From Sulfurisphaera ohwakuensis (lineage in GTDB: Archaea; Thermoproteota; Thermoprotei_A; Sulfolobales; Sulfolobaceae), in NCBI RefSeq assembly GCF_009729055.1, contig NZ_CP045484.1, positions 868,001-932,000 of the forward strand: DNA of 64,000 bases, read 5' to 3'. The notes under the pieces are model-generated. The model saw only the letters and a list, made by a program, of their open reading frames with translations. It had not been told where the DNA came from and did no database searches. Positions 1 through 9,634 of the stretch are shown here, piece by piece (the stretch's first letter is position 1; the number at the start of each line of letters is the position of its first letter). The position numbers were made by a program, and so were the translations under genes.

Positions 1-459
1 AGAAATTGGAGGAATAGATACAGCTTCTCCAGCGGCAAACTTCTTACCTACCATAACTGTGAAATCAGTCATTTCTGTATTAAGAGGCATATTGGCGTAA
101 ACTATTTCATATAAAGGTTCGTAAGGTCCCCAAATCATTTGGTCTGCACATTGTAGGCATAACCTAAATAGATTAGCCCAGTTCTGTTTATGCATTTCCT
201 CATGATCTTTCCAATTCTTCCAAAAGGTATATTGCATTAACATTAAGCTGTGCATTTCTTGACTCATTTCCATTTTTGCACCTCCCCATCTAGTCCCTAG
301 AGGAACTACTCCTATCTGTACATGATTTTGAAATCCTACAAACCCTGGATGTCTTGCCGTGACCATGCATACTTTGGGTCCTACTTTTCCGAAAAGTTCT
401 AATGTTTTAGGATCGTTTCTTACTTCTACCATGTTTATTGCTACATATGGTTTTGGCAT
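1..459 (-). CDS. sor: Sulfur oxygenase reductase, N-terminal 153 residues (cut by window edge)
   Basis: Cytoplasmic non-heme iron enzyme that disproportionates elemental sulfur with oxygen to sulfite, thiosulfate and sulfide. The reading frame starts at ATG (complement of 457-459) with [10 protein letters not shown] and runs off the left edge. Every residue known to matter in the Acidianus enzyme is at the same position: Cys31 in KVCMV, iron ligands His86 and His90 in WKDHEEMH, Glu114 in GPYE, and Cys101/Cys104 in LCLQC. The family is about 310 residues, so roughly half is present. The gene is divergent from the helical-repeat gene at 639. The 180 bp between them are A+T-rich and probably hold both promoters. 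The family call is very secure; only the C-terminus is unseen. Confidence 0.96.
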   Translation of the reverse strand, partial: MPKPYVAINMVEVRNDPKTLELFGKVGPKVCMVTARHPGFVGFQNHVQIGVVPLGTRWGGAKMEMSQEMHSLMLMQYTFWKNWKDHEEMHKQNWANLFRLCLQCADQMIWGPYEPLYEIVYANMPLNTEMTDFTVMVGKKFAAGEAVSIPPIS

Positions 460-638
460 ATTTGGTCATTACATTATTTTGATTTAAAGTTAATAAACAC
501 GTTATTCTTTTTCATTTAACTCTGTTAAAGTAAGTATTTTCCTCATCTACAGAATTTTATAAATATATTTTTTTGTTGACTTAGTTTATTTCAAATTTAA
601 TAGATAAACATATTAACCCATAATTACACACATTATTT

Positions 639-1310
639 ATGGACAAAAAGTTCTACGAACAATTACTAACTTCAAATAACAAATATGATAGATTAGATGG
701 GTGGAGAAAAGCAGACTTATTATACAAATCCATAGATCTTAAATCGTATAAGGAATACTTTTTAGAATTATTAGAGGATGAAGACATAGATGTTGCTTTA
801 CATGCATGGCAAATGTTACCTCAGCTAATAAAGCTTAATATAATAGATAAAAATGAATATGATGAGAAAAAGCTAGTAAGGGCATTGAGAGAAGGAGATA
901 TAAATGCTTGGTGGATAGCATATGATTTATGGAAAGAAGGAATAATATCCTTAGATTTACTTAAATCAAACATAGAATATTTTGAAAAATCCTTAAGATC
1001 GGATCCTTTGACAAGAATAAGTGCATGGAGCTTACTCCCCTACCTCCTGGATATGGGATTAATTGAAAAACCAGATAAAGATTATCTTACTGAGTTGCTT
1101 GAACAGCCACTTAATATACACATCAAGGTCAACGTAGTATATTTGATCCTAGAACTTAAAGAAAAGGGTATTATTAATAACGTGAACGTAGATGCTATTA
1201 AGAAAGTGATAGAAGACCCTAATTTCATAAAATTATCAGAAGCATATGAAAAAGATTGGAGAAAAGCTCTCCAATATATTCATGGCGAAGATTTTCCTAG
1301 AAAACTGTAA
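639..1310 (+). CDS. Helical-repeat (HEAT/ARM-like) hypothetical protein
   Basis: No function recognised. The 223-residue product is almost entirely predicted helix, with repeating units of about 40 residues in which W/L-rich helices alternate with acidic turns (DVALHAWQMLPQLI near 51, DINAWWIAYDLW near 87, LTRISAWSLLPYLL near 124). This suggests a HEAT/ARM-like solenoid used for binding another macromolecule. No signal peptide or membrane segment. The start ATG at 639 is chosen because no upstream in-frame start fits. A TATA-like stretch (TTTATAAATATATTTT) lies about 70-85 bases upstream. It is divergent from sulfur oxygenase reductase; a functional link is only suggested by the neighbourhood. 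Confidence 0.75.
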   Translation: MDKKFYEQLLTSNNKYDRLDGWRKADLLYKSIDLKSYKEYFLELLEDEDIDVALHAWQMLPQLIKLNIIDKNEYDEKKLVRALREGDINAWWIAYDLWKEGIISLDLLKSNIEYFEKSLRSDPLTRISAWSLLPYLLDMGLIEKPDKDYLTELLEQPLNIHIKVNVVYLILELKEKGIINNVNVDAIKKVIEDPNFIKLSEAYEKDWRKALQYIHGEDFPRKL

Positions 1311-1487
1311 AGAATAAAAACCTCATATGTTTGCTGACATAGAATCTTCTGATTAGATAGATTAATATTTTAGTAAATATTTAATTAAAAATATAATATT
1401 AGGTATTAGTGCTTAAACTTAATTTTAATAACTCTTATCTTACTTAGTATTTTATAAGGAAAATACCATATTTTCATTCTTTTCATC

Positions 1488-2495
1488 TTATGACGAATTT
1501 ATTCTATTTATTTTATATAAAACCCTAGTTAATGCGAAGGATTTCAATAATCTAGCAACACTACCTCTTATTGGGATTCCCATAAATATGCCTAGAAAGT
1601 TATTATCTATTTCTACGACATCAGCTAATTGCTTTGGTTTAAATTTCTCTTCAGAACCGGTTAATGCATTATTAATAGCGTGAACACCGGATTGCATAGA
1701 TACTTCAGCATTAGAAGGATATTTCAGAGATGCACAAGCACCAGCACCATAAACATCCTTATAATCTACTGAACTAAGATCATCGTTTACTACCATTTTA
1801 TAATTTTCAGTTGTGAAACCTAGTGAGTTAAGAATATCCGGTCCCCTAATTCCTCCAGCGTAAAATATATGATCCGCAGAAAAAGTACCTTGATTAGTAA
1901 TAACTTGTTTACCTTTTATCTCCTCTACACTAGTATCTAAAAGTAATTCTACTCCCAATTCTGTTAATATTTTTTCAGCAGTTAATGAAATCTCTTCTGG
2001 CATATGTGGCAAAATTCTCTTTCCCCTATTAATTAATGTAATTTTCTCTTTCCCTTTTATTTTTCCTAAAAGCTCAATTGTACTACCAATAAGTTCTATT
2101 CCTAAATCTCCTCCTCCTATTACTATTAAACTTTTAGCTTTACGTATTTCCTCCCTTATTTTAAGTGCATCTTCAAAACTTTCTAGTTTCATTACATGAT
2201 CTTTAGCCCCTTTTATCTTCGTTAAATCTTGCTTATAACCTAAAGCTACAATTAATTTATCATAAGGTATTTCACCCTTATTAGTGATAACTTTCTTTTC
2301 CCTAAAGTTGATTTTAAGAACTTCAGCTTGTATATCAGGCTTTCTATAAAACAATGCAGAATCTCCTTTAGCTATAGTATCAACCAATCTAGGCGTAAGT
2401 AAAAATTTGTCGTCCTTATCTATTAAGATGGCATCTTTATATACAGATTTAGCTGCTATTCCAGCAAATCCTCCTCCTAATATAACTATTCTCAT
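1488..2495 (-). CDS. FAD-dependent NAD(P)/disulfide-type oxidoreductase (NDH-2/SQR-like)
   Basis: Two-dinucleotide-binding-domain flavoprotein. The N-terminus MRIVILGGGFAGIAAK is the FAD-binding Rossmann motif, IVIGGGDLGIELIG near residue 125 is the NAD(P)H-binding motif, and VYGAGACAS near residue 250 sits where the second FAD motif is expected. The layout matches type-II NADH dehydrogenase and sulfide:quinone reductase relatives. I do not see the paired cysteines of a typical sulfide:quinone reductase, so an NADH:quinone-type role is more likely. An in-frame ATG seven codons further upstream would overlap the previous gene. The ATG at 2495 puts the Rossmann motif at the N-terminus and starts 4 bases after the upstream stop, so the two genes are probably co-transcribed. 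Confidence 0.88.
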   Translation of the reverse strand: MRIVILGGGFAGIAAKSVYKDAILIDKDDKFLLTPRLVDTIAKGDSALFYRKPDIQAEVLKINFREKKVITNKGEIPYDKLIVALGYKQDLTKIKGAKDHVMKLESFEDALKIREEIRKAKSLIVIGGGDLGIELIGSTIELLGKIKGKEKITLINRGKRILPHMPEEISLTAEKILTELGVELLLDTSVEEIKGKQVITNQGTFSADHIFYAGGIRGPDILNSLGFTTENYKMVVNDDLSSVDYKDVYGAGACASLKYPSNAEVSMQSGVHAINNALTGSEEKFKPKQLADVVEIDNNFLGIFMGIPIRGSVARLLKSFALTRVLYKINRINSS

Positions 2496-2499
2496 TATT

Positions 2500-4148
2500 T
2501 CACTCAACGGATTCAAGTTTTTCTCTAAATATAGATAGAATATAGTTCTTTGCTTGTGTAAAGGTCAATTTAGGTGGCATAGGTCTTTCATTAGGATCTA
2601 CTACAACATCCATTACAAATGGGCCTTTACTCTCCTTAAGCTTCTTTAACCCCTCATCTAAGTCTTTCGGGTCTTCTACCCTAACACTCTCAATCCCAAT
2701 GGCCTCAGCTAGTTTCGAAAAATCTGGGTTATATAAGTCCACACCCCATTCTGGATATCCCATAACTTCTTGTTCAAATTTTATCATTCCTAACTTAGAA
2801 TTGTTAAAGATTACTACTTTTATTGGCCTAGAGTATTTTTTAGCAGTTATTAATTCCATCATAGTCATAGCAAATCCCCCATCTCCCACTAGGGCTAAGA
2901 CTTTGTCAGTTACAAATGAAGCACCCACTGCCCCGGGAATGCCAATTCCCATAGAACCTAACCATGAAGAAAATACGAAACGCTGCTTACCAGAAGCTTT
3001 AAAATGCCTGCCCCCCACATGGTTACATTTCCAGTATCTACTACCACAACACCTTCCGTAAATATTTCTGAGAGTTTAGCAGCAACTTTCTGCGGTTTTA
3101 TTGGTGTTGAGTTATCTTCCTCTACTTTCTTTAATTCATTGAACCACTTTTCCTTGGAATCTTTCATTTTTACGTAAAACTTTTCTTCTTTTTCCCTTAC
3201 CTTACCTACAATCGATTTAAGAAAGTCTTCTACAGTAGTTACTAAAGGAACATCAACTTTCACTCTTTTTGAAATATTCTCTGGATTAGTATCTACTTGG
3301 ATCACCTTCACATCCTTAGGTAGGAAATTAACATAAGGAAAAGAAGTACCCAAAAGGATAAGTAAATCAGCTTTATTTAGTGCTTCCACAGATGGCTTAG
3401 TTCCTAAGAGTCCTATCCCTCCCATAACCTTCTCATCATAATCTGAAAGCACTCCTTTACCGTTTAACGCATAAATTATTGGAGAACCTATTTTCTCCGC
3501 AAATTCATTTAATAATTCCGCTGAACCTCTAGCTCCACCTCCTATCATTACAACGGGGTTATTACTCTCATTGATTAACTTTACCGCGGGATCAACATTA
3601 ACAGAGTAACTAACGTTAACCTCAAAAGTTCCTTCATATTCTTCTCCTTCCATTCTGAGAATATCAACTGGAAGATTTAGATGTGCAACTCCCCTCTTAG
3701 TCTTAGCCTCATAAATAGCCCTCCATATTAGATATCCCGCATTTTTTGGATTTACAACCATTTGATTAAATACAGCAACATCGTCAAACAATTTAACTAG
3801 GTTTACTTCCTGAAAATAATCATGTCCTAGCATATCACTTTCTATTTGACCAGTCAGTGCTACAACTGGTGCATGATCCATTTTTGTGTCATATAGTCCG
3901 TTTAATAAATGTATAGACCCTGGCCCAGAAGTTCCCATGCATGCAGTCACATTTCCAGTTAATTTAGATTCCACAGATGCAGCAAAAGCTGCTCCTTCTT
4001 CGTGCCTAACTTGTATATACTCTATCTCTTTATTTTTCCTAATTGCATCAACTAATGGATCTATAGAATCACCGGGTATACCATAAATTCTCTTTACTCC
4101 AGCTCTAACTAATGTATCGACTATTATTTCTGCAACATTTTTAGCCAT
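2500..4148 (-). pseudogene. Pyruvate oxidase / acetolactate synthase-like ThDP enzyme, frameshifted
   Basis: Thiamine-diphosphate enzyme of the POX/AHAS family, about 550 residues when both parts are joined. The first frame (4148 down to about 3015) has the PYR domain with ThDP-activating Glu in RHEEGAAFAAS, then the central domain. The second frame (about 3018 to 2500) carries the PP domain with the ThDP/Mg motif GDGGFAMTMMEL...FNN. The frames meet at a run of six C (six G in the sense strand) at 3011-3016. Adding one G gives a smooth NVTMWGGRHFK junction. In frame one the protein would instead end in 16 unrelated residues. This could be a real mutation, a homopolymer sequencing error, or -1 slippage on the G run, which would restore the full protein. 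It precedes the flavoprotein gene by 4 bases. Confidence 0.85.
3011..3016 (-). other. G6 homopolymer at the frame junction of the pyruvate-oxidase-like gene
   Basis: On the sense strand the codons read TGG GGG GCA in the upstream frame. A -1 shift inside the run reads TGG GGG GGC AGG, which gives WGGR and joins the two halves without loss of any residue. This is what a slippery run or a single-base deletion (seven to six G) would look like. Confidence 0.7.
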
Positions 4149-4391
4149 AGTATCTATTTTAGCTACTGATTAAAAAACGTTATTATTAAAGATTTTGATT
4201 CAAAGAGAATTATTTATCTAAATAAGATAGCCATTTTAACATATTATAAAAATTAATATCTTAATTCGATCTTTCACACGTATTTTTATGTGACGTGTGG
4301 TGAAGTAAATACAAAATTATCTTCAAAGTGGTTGTTGGAATATTATTGTTATGACAAGTTATTCTTTCTTAGCAGTTATAGAGAATAGTTT

Positions 4392-4547
4392 ACATTTTTA
4401 TACTCCGTTAAGAACTCATAAGAAATATAGTTTTACTAATTAAAAATTTCTTGTGATAAAAATGTGAAATAACTTCAAAATATTTATTATTTCATGAGCT
4501 AATATTATAATTTTTATGGTAAAGTAATTTCCTTAAACTGCTATCAG
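4392..4547 (+). repeat. Intergenic repeat family 1, copy A
   Basis: Non-coding stretch between the pyruvate-oxidase-like gene and vapB. It aligns over about 150 bases with 24608-24781 and 59885-60036. Shared blocks include ACATTTTTA..C..CGTTAA, a central TTTATTATTTCAYGA, TATTATAATTTTTATGGTAA and, in copies A and B, TTTCCT(T/C)AAACT...TATCAG. No reading frame is conserved. The rest of 4149-4594 is A+T-rich and shows no gene. Confidence 0.6.
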
Positions 4548-4594
4548 AATAACTTCAAAATAAGCTTATTACCTATAGTATGTATATAGTATAT

Positions 4595-4834
4595 ATGAAA
4601 ACGATAATGATAAGGGATGATGTGTACAAAAAATTGCTTGAAATTAAAGGAGATAAAAGCTTTAGTGAAGTGATTGAAGAATTAATAGAAGAATCGTTGA
4701 ATGTAAGGAGGAAAAAAATTGAAAAATATTTTGGGATTCTTAAGGAGGAAGAGGCCAAGGAGTTGACTAAAGAAATTGAGGAAATGAGGAAGAGGATTGA
4801 TGAAGATATTACTAGAAAGCTCAGCGATTATTGA
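4595..4834 (+). CDS. vapB: VapB-type antitoxin (DUF217 family)
   Basis: The 79-residue product begins MKTIMIRDDVYKKLLEIKGD, the ribbon-helix-helix-like N-terminus typical of archaeal DUF217 antitoxins, followed by a charged helical tail (residues 35-79) that would embrace the toxin. An in-frame ATG five codons upstream (4580) exists, but the family begins at MKTI, so 4595 is preferred. It overlaps vapC by 35 bases, the usual antitoxin-first operon, and presumably represses its own promoter. This is the only toxin-antitoxin pair in the window with both partners intact. Confidence 0.88.
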   Translation: MKTIMIRDDVYKKLLEIKGDKSFSEVIEELIEESLNVRRKKIEKYFGILKEEEAKELTKEIEEMRKRIDEDITRKLSDY

Positions 4835-5177
4835 GTACTTGAAGGGAAATAAGAAAGCAAAAGAAATTCTAGATAATGCTGAAGATTTTTATGTTAGCTC
4901 ATTGAGCGTCTATGAGATATTATTAGGAAAAATTAATGAAAATAAAATGTTAGATTTTCTATCATCATTTAAAGTTTTAAGCGTTACCCTAAAGGATTCT
5001 GTAATAGCATCGAGAATTTATAAAAGATTGAGAGATAAAGGAATACTAATCGGATCTTTTGACATACTAATGGCAGCTCAAGCTATCAATAGAGATTTAA
5101 CCCTTGTAACTAAAGATACAGATTTTTTAAGGATAAAAGGGGAATATGAGAATTTCAAGCTACTTATACTTTCATAA
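4800..5177 (+). CDS. vapC: VapC toxin, PIN-domain ribonuclease
   Basis: PIN-domain endoribonuclease of 125 residues. Acidic positions are Glu6 (MKILLESSAIIEYLKG), Glu39 (SVYEILLG), Asp88 (GSFDILMAAQA) and Asp106/Asp108 (VTKDTDF). The first catalytic position, usually Asp, is Glu here. Start ATG at 4800 is preceded by GAGGAT; a TTG one codon earlier is also open. It overlaps the end of vapB in another frame. Expected substrate is RNA (mRNA or tRNA), unknown in detail. Confidence 0.9.
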   Translation: MKILLESSAIIEYLKGNKKAKEILDNAEDFYVSSLSVYEILLGKINENKMLDFLSSFKVLSVTLKDSVIASRIYKRLRDKGILIGSFDILMAAQAINRDLTLVTKDTDFLRIKGEYENFKLLILS

Positions 5178-5233
5178 TCAAATGCAAAGTCAATGAATTT
5201 ATCATTAAAGGTTTTTAATTCTTAACCCTTTCT

Positions 5234-6958
5234 TTAACTACTAATCATTCCTTTACTTTCTTTCTCTTCAAGTTCCTTAATTAAGTTAATAATTTCGGCA
5301 TGTACAAATACTTGGGGGAAATTACCGGTAAATTCCTTCTTCTCAACATCTAAATGTTCTCCAATAAGCTTTAAGTTCCCTGCTATCTCTTCTATGTTAG
5401 AGATTATATTCTTTGCTTCTTCAATTCTTCCCAGCCTTATATAAACTCTAGCTAACCATAATGTAGTTAGGAGAAATGGATGTTTAGCTTCTCCCATAAA
5501 GTCGGTCTTATATCTCTTAACAAAGTTACCGACTTTAAGTTCCTTCTCTATCTTAGACAAAGTATTTAAGAAAAGTATATCTCTTTCGTTCACAAAACCA
5601 TATAGAGGTGCGGAAAGTATTGATGAATCAACGTCTTCACTTCCAGCAAATCTTGCAAAATAACCATTTGTTACACATTTTTCTAAAATCCATTTCCTCA
5701 GTGATTCTCTACTTTCCCTCCATCTATCTTCTTTGCCTATATGTTCTGCAAGCTTTCCAGCTCTATCTAAGGCTACCCACATCATTATTTTAGAGTGAGT
5801 ATAATGCCTAGGTTCACCTCTGTCCTCCCATATTCCAGAATCCTTTAATAACCAGTTTTCGGAAACCCAATCTGCAATGTATTCAACTTTGTCAAAGACG
5901 TCTTTTATATAAACCTTGTCTCCAGTTTTTTCAAAGTATTTATAAAGTGCGTTTAAGAAGAATCCCTCTACATCAAGTTGTATTTGTTTTGATGCTGCAT
6001 TTCCTATTCTAACGGGCTTTGAGTTCTTATATCCAGATAACCACATTAATTTAACTTCTGGTGGAGGTATTGTACCTTCTATAGTATATAAAGGATAATA
6101 GAAAGGTTTTGACGTAAAGTTAATTAATGACAAAAGGAAATTGAGTATCCTTCTAGCCTCTACAATAAACCCTGCATTAATTAATGCCTCAGCCGTAATT
6201 GATGAATCTCTAACCCAAGCAAAACGATAATCCCAATTTCTTGAGCCACCAACAACTTCTGGCAAAGAAGTAGTGGGAGCTGCAATTGATGCTCCAGAAG
6301 GAGAATAAATTGAACCTAAAAGAACGAAAACTGAAGATTTGTATAGATCCTCATACATGTTAGATTTAACTTCAAAACTCTCCCAGTATTCTATGGTCTT
6401 CTCGAAAGGCTTCTCAAAATTTAATCTTAAATTCTTTCCTCTTTCACTTAAAGCTCCATGCTCCACATCTGTAGAGTAGTTAGCTATTAAAAATCCTTTC
6501 CCTTCAGAAAATTTCCAGACGAAAGGTCCTTCTCTTTTAACTTTCCCGTCCCAACTATAGAGAAAAGCTACGCAATCCCTACCCTTAGAGTTGATAAACT
6601 TATCCTTTAGTATTATTGGCCTATAAAGTGCATACTTAAAGAAGGGTTTGAAAACTACTGAAAATGGAACTTCACTTTCAACCTTTCTTATTATCACAGT
6701 TTCACCTAAGGGTAATAAATCAGTAATTTTAATCTTTCCTTTTTCTGTATTAACTTCTGTAGTTAACACCAAAGGATGCTCATAATACTGCTTTAGCTGA
6801 GACTCTTTCTTTACTACTATAGAGAACTCTCCCCCGTCTTCATCTAGTAGCTTAGCAAATATTGAAGGAGAATCAAACTTAGGAACTGGGAACCAAACTA
6901 TTGAAGTACCTTGTATAATTGCGGAGGTTATCTGGTTTGATATAAAACCTAATTTCAC
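5234..6958 (-). CDS. GH15 glucoamylase / trehalase, intracellular
   Basis: 574-residue glycoside hydrolase family 15 protein: an N-terminal beta-sandwich (about 1-195) and a C-terminal (alpha/alpha)6 barrel (about 200-560). NWDYRFAWVRDSS (241-253) is the family signature. Glu378 in IWEDRGEPRHY is the likely catalytic acid and Glu490 in MGEAKHPF the likely base. No signal peptide, so it acts in the cytoplasm on maltodextrin, glycogen ends or trehalose; the related Sulfolobus acidocaldarius GH15 proteins were shown to be trehalases. The start ATG at 6958 is 71 bases from the divergent pcm start, so promoters share that gap. A second, secreted GH15 enzyme lies at 41854. Confidence 0.92.
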   Translation of the reverse strand: MKLGFISNQITSAIIQGTSIVWFPVPKFDSPSIFAKLLDEDGGEFSIVVKKESQLKQYYEHPLVLTTEVNTEKGKIKITDLLPLGETVIIRKVESEVPFSVVFKPFFKYALYRPIILKDKFINSKGRDCVAFLYSWDGKVKREGPFVWKFSEGKGFLIANYSTDVEHGALSERGKNLRLNFEKPFEKTIEYWESFEVKSNMYEDLYKSSVFVLLGSIYSPSGASIAAPTTSLPEVVGGSRNWDYRFAWVRDSSITAEALINAGFIVEARRILNFLLSLINFTSKPFYYPLYTIEGTIPPPEVKLMWLSGYKNSKPVRIGNAASKQIQLDVEGFFLNALYKYFEKTGDKVYIKDVFDKVEYIADWVSENWLLKDSGIWEDRGEPRHYTHSKIMMWVALDRAGKLAEHIGKEDRWRESRESLRKWILEKCVTNGYFARFAGSEDVDSSILSAPLYGFVNERDILFLNTLSKIEKELKVGNFVKRYKTDFMGEAKHPFLLTTLWLARVYIRLGRIEEAKNIISNIEEIAGNLKLIGEHLDVEKKEFTGNFPQVFVHAEIINLIKELEEKESKGMISS

Positions 6959-7029
6959 GTATGAAATTCAGGTTTATAAAATAAATACCTTTCTTAAAAC
7001 CTTTTTTTCGCTAATACAGTAGTTAATAT

Positions 7030-7725
7030 ATGAGTGAAAAAGAGGAAATATTGAGAAAGATTAAGACTCGAGAGTTAGCTGAAGCTTTCAACAAAGTTGA
7101 TAGGTCTTTATTCCTTCCAGAGAACTTAAAGGATTATGCATATACTCATGTAAATGAAGCTCTACCAATTCTGCCGGGTATAAATACTACTGCTCTTAAC
7201 TTAGGAATTTTTATGTTAGATGAGCTAGACCTTCATAAGGGACAGAAGGTTCTTGAGATAGGAACAGGAATTGGATATTATACTGCTTTAATTGCTGAAA
7301 TTGTTGATAAAGTTGTAAGCGTAGAAATAAACGAGAAAATGTATAATTATGCTTCTAAACTACTTTCTTCTTATCATAATATAAAACTTATACTGGGTGA
7401 CGGGACGTTAGGATATGAAGAAGAGAAACCTTATGATAGGGCGATTGTTTGGGCTACTGCACCTACGCTTCTTTGTAAACCTTATGAACAGCTTAAAGAT
7501 GGAGGAATAATGATTTTACCAATAGGAGTTGGAAGAGTACAGAAACTTTACAAAGTGATTAAGAAAGGAAATAATCCATCACTTGAGAACCTAGGGGAAG
7601 TTATGTTTGGAAGAATCGGTGGTCTTTACGGTTTTTATGATGATTATGATGATATTGAATTTAGAGTCAATAAATTAGAAAGACAAATAAAATCTATATT
7701 AGATAATTTGGTAAAGAAAACTTAA
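7030..7725 (+). CDS. pcm: Protein-L-isoaspartate O-methyltransferase
   Basis: SAM-dependent repair enzyme that methylates L-isoaspartyl residues in damaged proteins. Motif I LEIGTGIGYYTALIAE is at about residue 76, an acidic post-I residue follows in VVSVEINEK, and GDGTLGYEEEKPYDRAIVWATAP holds motif II as in Pcm proteins. The N-terminal LPILPGINTTAL segment replaces the usual active-site loop (I..GQTIS). The 231-residue length is normal, with an acidic C-terminal extension. Single gene, divergent from the GH15 gene. Confidence 0.9.
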   Translation: MSEKEEILRKIKTRELAEAFNKVDRSLFLPENLKDYAYTHVNEALPILPGINTTALNLGIFMLDELDLHKGQKVLEIGTGIGYYTALIAEIVDKVVSVEINEKMYNYASKLLSSYHNIKLILGDGTLGYEEEKPYDRAIVWATAPTLLCKPYEQLKDGGIMILPIGVGRVQKLYKVIKKGNNPSLENLGEVMFGRIGGLYGFYDDYDDIEFRVNKLERQIKSILDNLVKKT

Positions 7726-7859
7726 AATTTCCTGCATTAGATAAGGCAATCCTCAGTTTTTCCTTGTTCTCAATATTTTCTTTGTTATTAAAAATAGATT
7801 TACAAGTTATATTCCTTAATTAAATCTGATTACGTATTAAATCAACTAATGTGATATAG

Positions 7860-8305
7860 TTAAGTACTTTCAACGGGTATTTTAGTTAGAGAAATCTTTC
7901 TGTTTAAACCTACAATATCGACCTTAATGGTTAAGTTAAGTATTTTCTCAAAAGATACGTAGTCTTTTAGTTTACCCGAAAAGAGTTCCCACCAGAAGTA
8001 AGAAAAATAATCAGCAATCTGCAGAGGAACACTCATATAACTCCTTCCATGTTTCGATAAGGATACCCTAAAAGATTTTCTAACAATCCTTTCTAACAAG
8101 TCATCAAATATAGGATTATCGTAAAACGCAAATGTAGAGCTCTTATTAAAATTGAAACTCTTAAAAACTCCTAATAAATATTTTTTGTCAACTTTGTTTC
8201 TGTCAAGTAATATGACTATAAAAGACTCTATTCCGTATTTCTCAAACACATCTATTACTAACCTTCTAATTTTCTCTGAGTCATTAGTAGCGTGGATAAT
8301 GTGAG
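7860..8305 (-). pseudogene. DUF3800-like protein, C-terminal fragment (gene split by TnpB element)
   Basis: Reading frame that resumes right after the TnpB element with [17 protein letters not shown] and runs to the stop at 7860. It contains FIVILLDRNKVDKKYLL and SVPLQIADYFSYFWWELF, which match the late DUF3800 region (compare KLIHSADYVSGIVREYL in the intact homologue at 61283). DUF3800 has an RNase H-like fold. Joined to 9635-9790 across the element, the junction reads GKDYK-AHII in frame. The fragment is continuous with TnpB-derived codons upstream, but these are not part of the original protein. Confidence 0.72.
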
Positions 8306-9538
8306 CTACCCCGCCCTGAAGGGCGGAGCTTCCTGCTTCATAGCCCCACCTTGCCCGTAGCTTTTCGCTACGGGTAGAGGGTAGAGCTCCACAGGCACTA
8401 AGGATGGCTCCCACCCCGATCTCTTCAATATGTTTAAGCAAGCGTTATAATCACGATCAGTAACCCAACCACACTTAGGACAGCTGAACACACGGTCAGT
8501 CAAAGTTAACTCTCTCTTTACGTACCCGCATTTGGCACACATCTTTGAAGTATATGCTGGATTTATTAACAACAGTTTCTTTCCATATTTTTCCAACTGA
8601 TATCCTAGTATTCTCTTCAACTCATGGAATGCAACATCGTGTAACCTCATCCTCAACTTCCTTTCTGACTCCTCCACCAGTTGTTTAACATCTATGTCCT
8701 CCATTACTACAACGTCATAATGTTGTGCGAACCATTTGCCCAACTTCATATAGAGGTCTTGTCTCAAGTTCTTCAAGTGTTCATAACCCCTAGCTAACTT
8801 CACTTTTGCTTTAAACCAATTTTTCGACAAGAACTCTTTCCTCGAGAGAACCTTGTGGAGTTTCCTTATCTTCTCAAGTGCCCTCTCATAAGGTCTCAAG
8901 TTAGGGAAATAGAACCCATCACTCGTGGTTAAGAGTTTCTCTACCCCAACATCTATTGCAACTACCTTACCAGTCTTTGGGAGTTGAGAGAATCCAACAC
9001 CTTCAACTATGAAGGAGACATATACTCTCTCTGAACGTGTTAGTTTAACTACCACCCTCTTTACTTTGTCAAGCGGGAAGTCCCTATGAACAATGACCTT
9101 AAACACGCCGAGATTTGATAACCCCAATAACATCAGCTTCTTCTTATTCTTCCTACTCTTAGTCCTTATTTCCCTGCTCTCAAGTATTTTCCATCCACTT
9201 TGTGGGTAAACAAGAGAGTAGTACTTATGGGGTTTCTTCTCCTTAGGAAAGTGTGCTAGACCTTTGAAGAACCTATCCCTAGCATCGTAATAACGATCGG
9301 CAATTTGCTGTACTACTTGTGAGTAGAGTTGTTGGTACTCCTTATCTTGCTTTCTTAGATCTAGAGCGAGTTGTCTTAACTCCGTTTGTGTAAGACCCTT
9401 TCCGTCCCTTTGGTAGAAATAGATATCTGCCCAGCGTAGGGTGTTGTACATCTCACATGCTAACCTCAACTGGGCTTTTAACGCCCTAATTGTTTGATCG
9501 TCAACATATGCACGAAAGCGGAACCCTACGTTGGGCAT
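8306..9538 (-). CDS. tnpB: TnpB RNA-guided nuclease (IS605 OrfB)
   Basis: 410 residues, full-length. The RuvC-like triad is intact: Asp196 in [11 protein letters not shown], Glu280 in VVVMEDIDV, Asp363 in [13 protein letters not shown]. The zinc finger is C334-C337 (CAKCG) and C353-C356 (CPKCG). TnpB proteins are guided by an RNA made from the 3' end of their own element and cut DNA next to a short target motif, which keeps the element in place. The last codons (PPFRAG, stop at 8306) lie inside the right-end hairpin, so coding and guide-RNA scaffold overlap. Intact despite the absence of a transposase, so it may still be active. Confidence 0.93.
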   Translation of the reverse strand: MPNVGFRFRAYVDDQTIRALKAQLRLACEMYNTLRWADIYFYQRDGKGLTQTELRQLALDLRKQDKEYQQLYSQVVQQIADRYYDARDRFFKGLAHFPKEKKPHKYYSLVYPQSGWKILESREIRTKSRKNKKKLMLLGLSNLGVFKVIVHRDFPLDKVKRVVVKLTRSERVYVSFIVEGVGFSQLPKTGKVVAIDVGVEKLLTTSDGFYFPNLRPYERALEKIRKLHKVLSRKEFLSKNWFKAKVKLARGYEHLKNLRQDLYMKLGKWFAQHYDVVVMEDIDVKQLVEESERKLRMRLHDVAFHELKRILGYQLEKYGKKLLLINPAYTSKMCAKCGYVKRELTLTDRVFSCPKCGWVTDRDYNACLNILKRSGWEPSLVPVELYPLPVAKSYGQGGAMKQEAPPFRAG

Positions 9539-9634
9539 TAATAAAATGTTCGAGAGTGGATTAAAAAATATTTCTACAAAGGGGGATATCCATCCCCACT
9601 GGCGAGGTTTTTCGCCCCCTTTGAACCCCTAAAC
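8306..9634 (-). mobile_element. IS200/IS605-family TnpB-only insertion sequence
   Basis: No TnpA is present, so this is an IS1341-type element. The left end (sense strand, from about 9634) begins near AGGGGTTCAAAGGGGGCG and has a GGGATGGATATCCCC hairpin. The right end (about 8306-8335) is the GCCCTTCAGGGC hairpin that also encodes the last TnpB residues. Boundaries were set by asking which cut restores the interrupted DUF3800 frame; they are uncertain by a few bases. Similar ends occur at 15130-15478 and 19690-19740. Confidence 0.75.

Noticed and set aside
2699-3061. 120-residue plus-strand frame inside the pyruvate-oxidase-like gene
   Set aside because: Lies fully opposite conserved ThDP-binding sequence; no independent features.
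8306-8441. Continuous 193-residue frame reading from TnpB DNA into the DUF3800 C-terminus
   Set aside because: Its first 45 codons are out-of-frame TnpB sequence and it lacks the DUF3800 N-terminus, which lies at 9632-9790.
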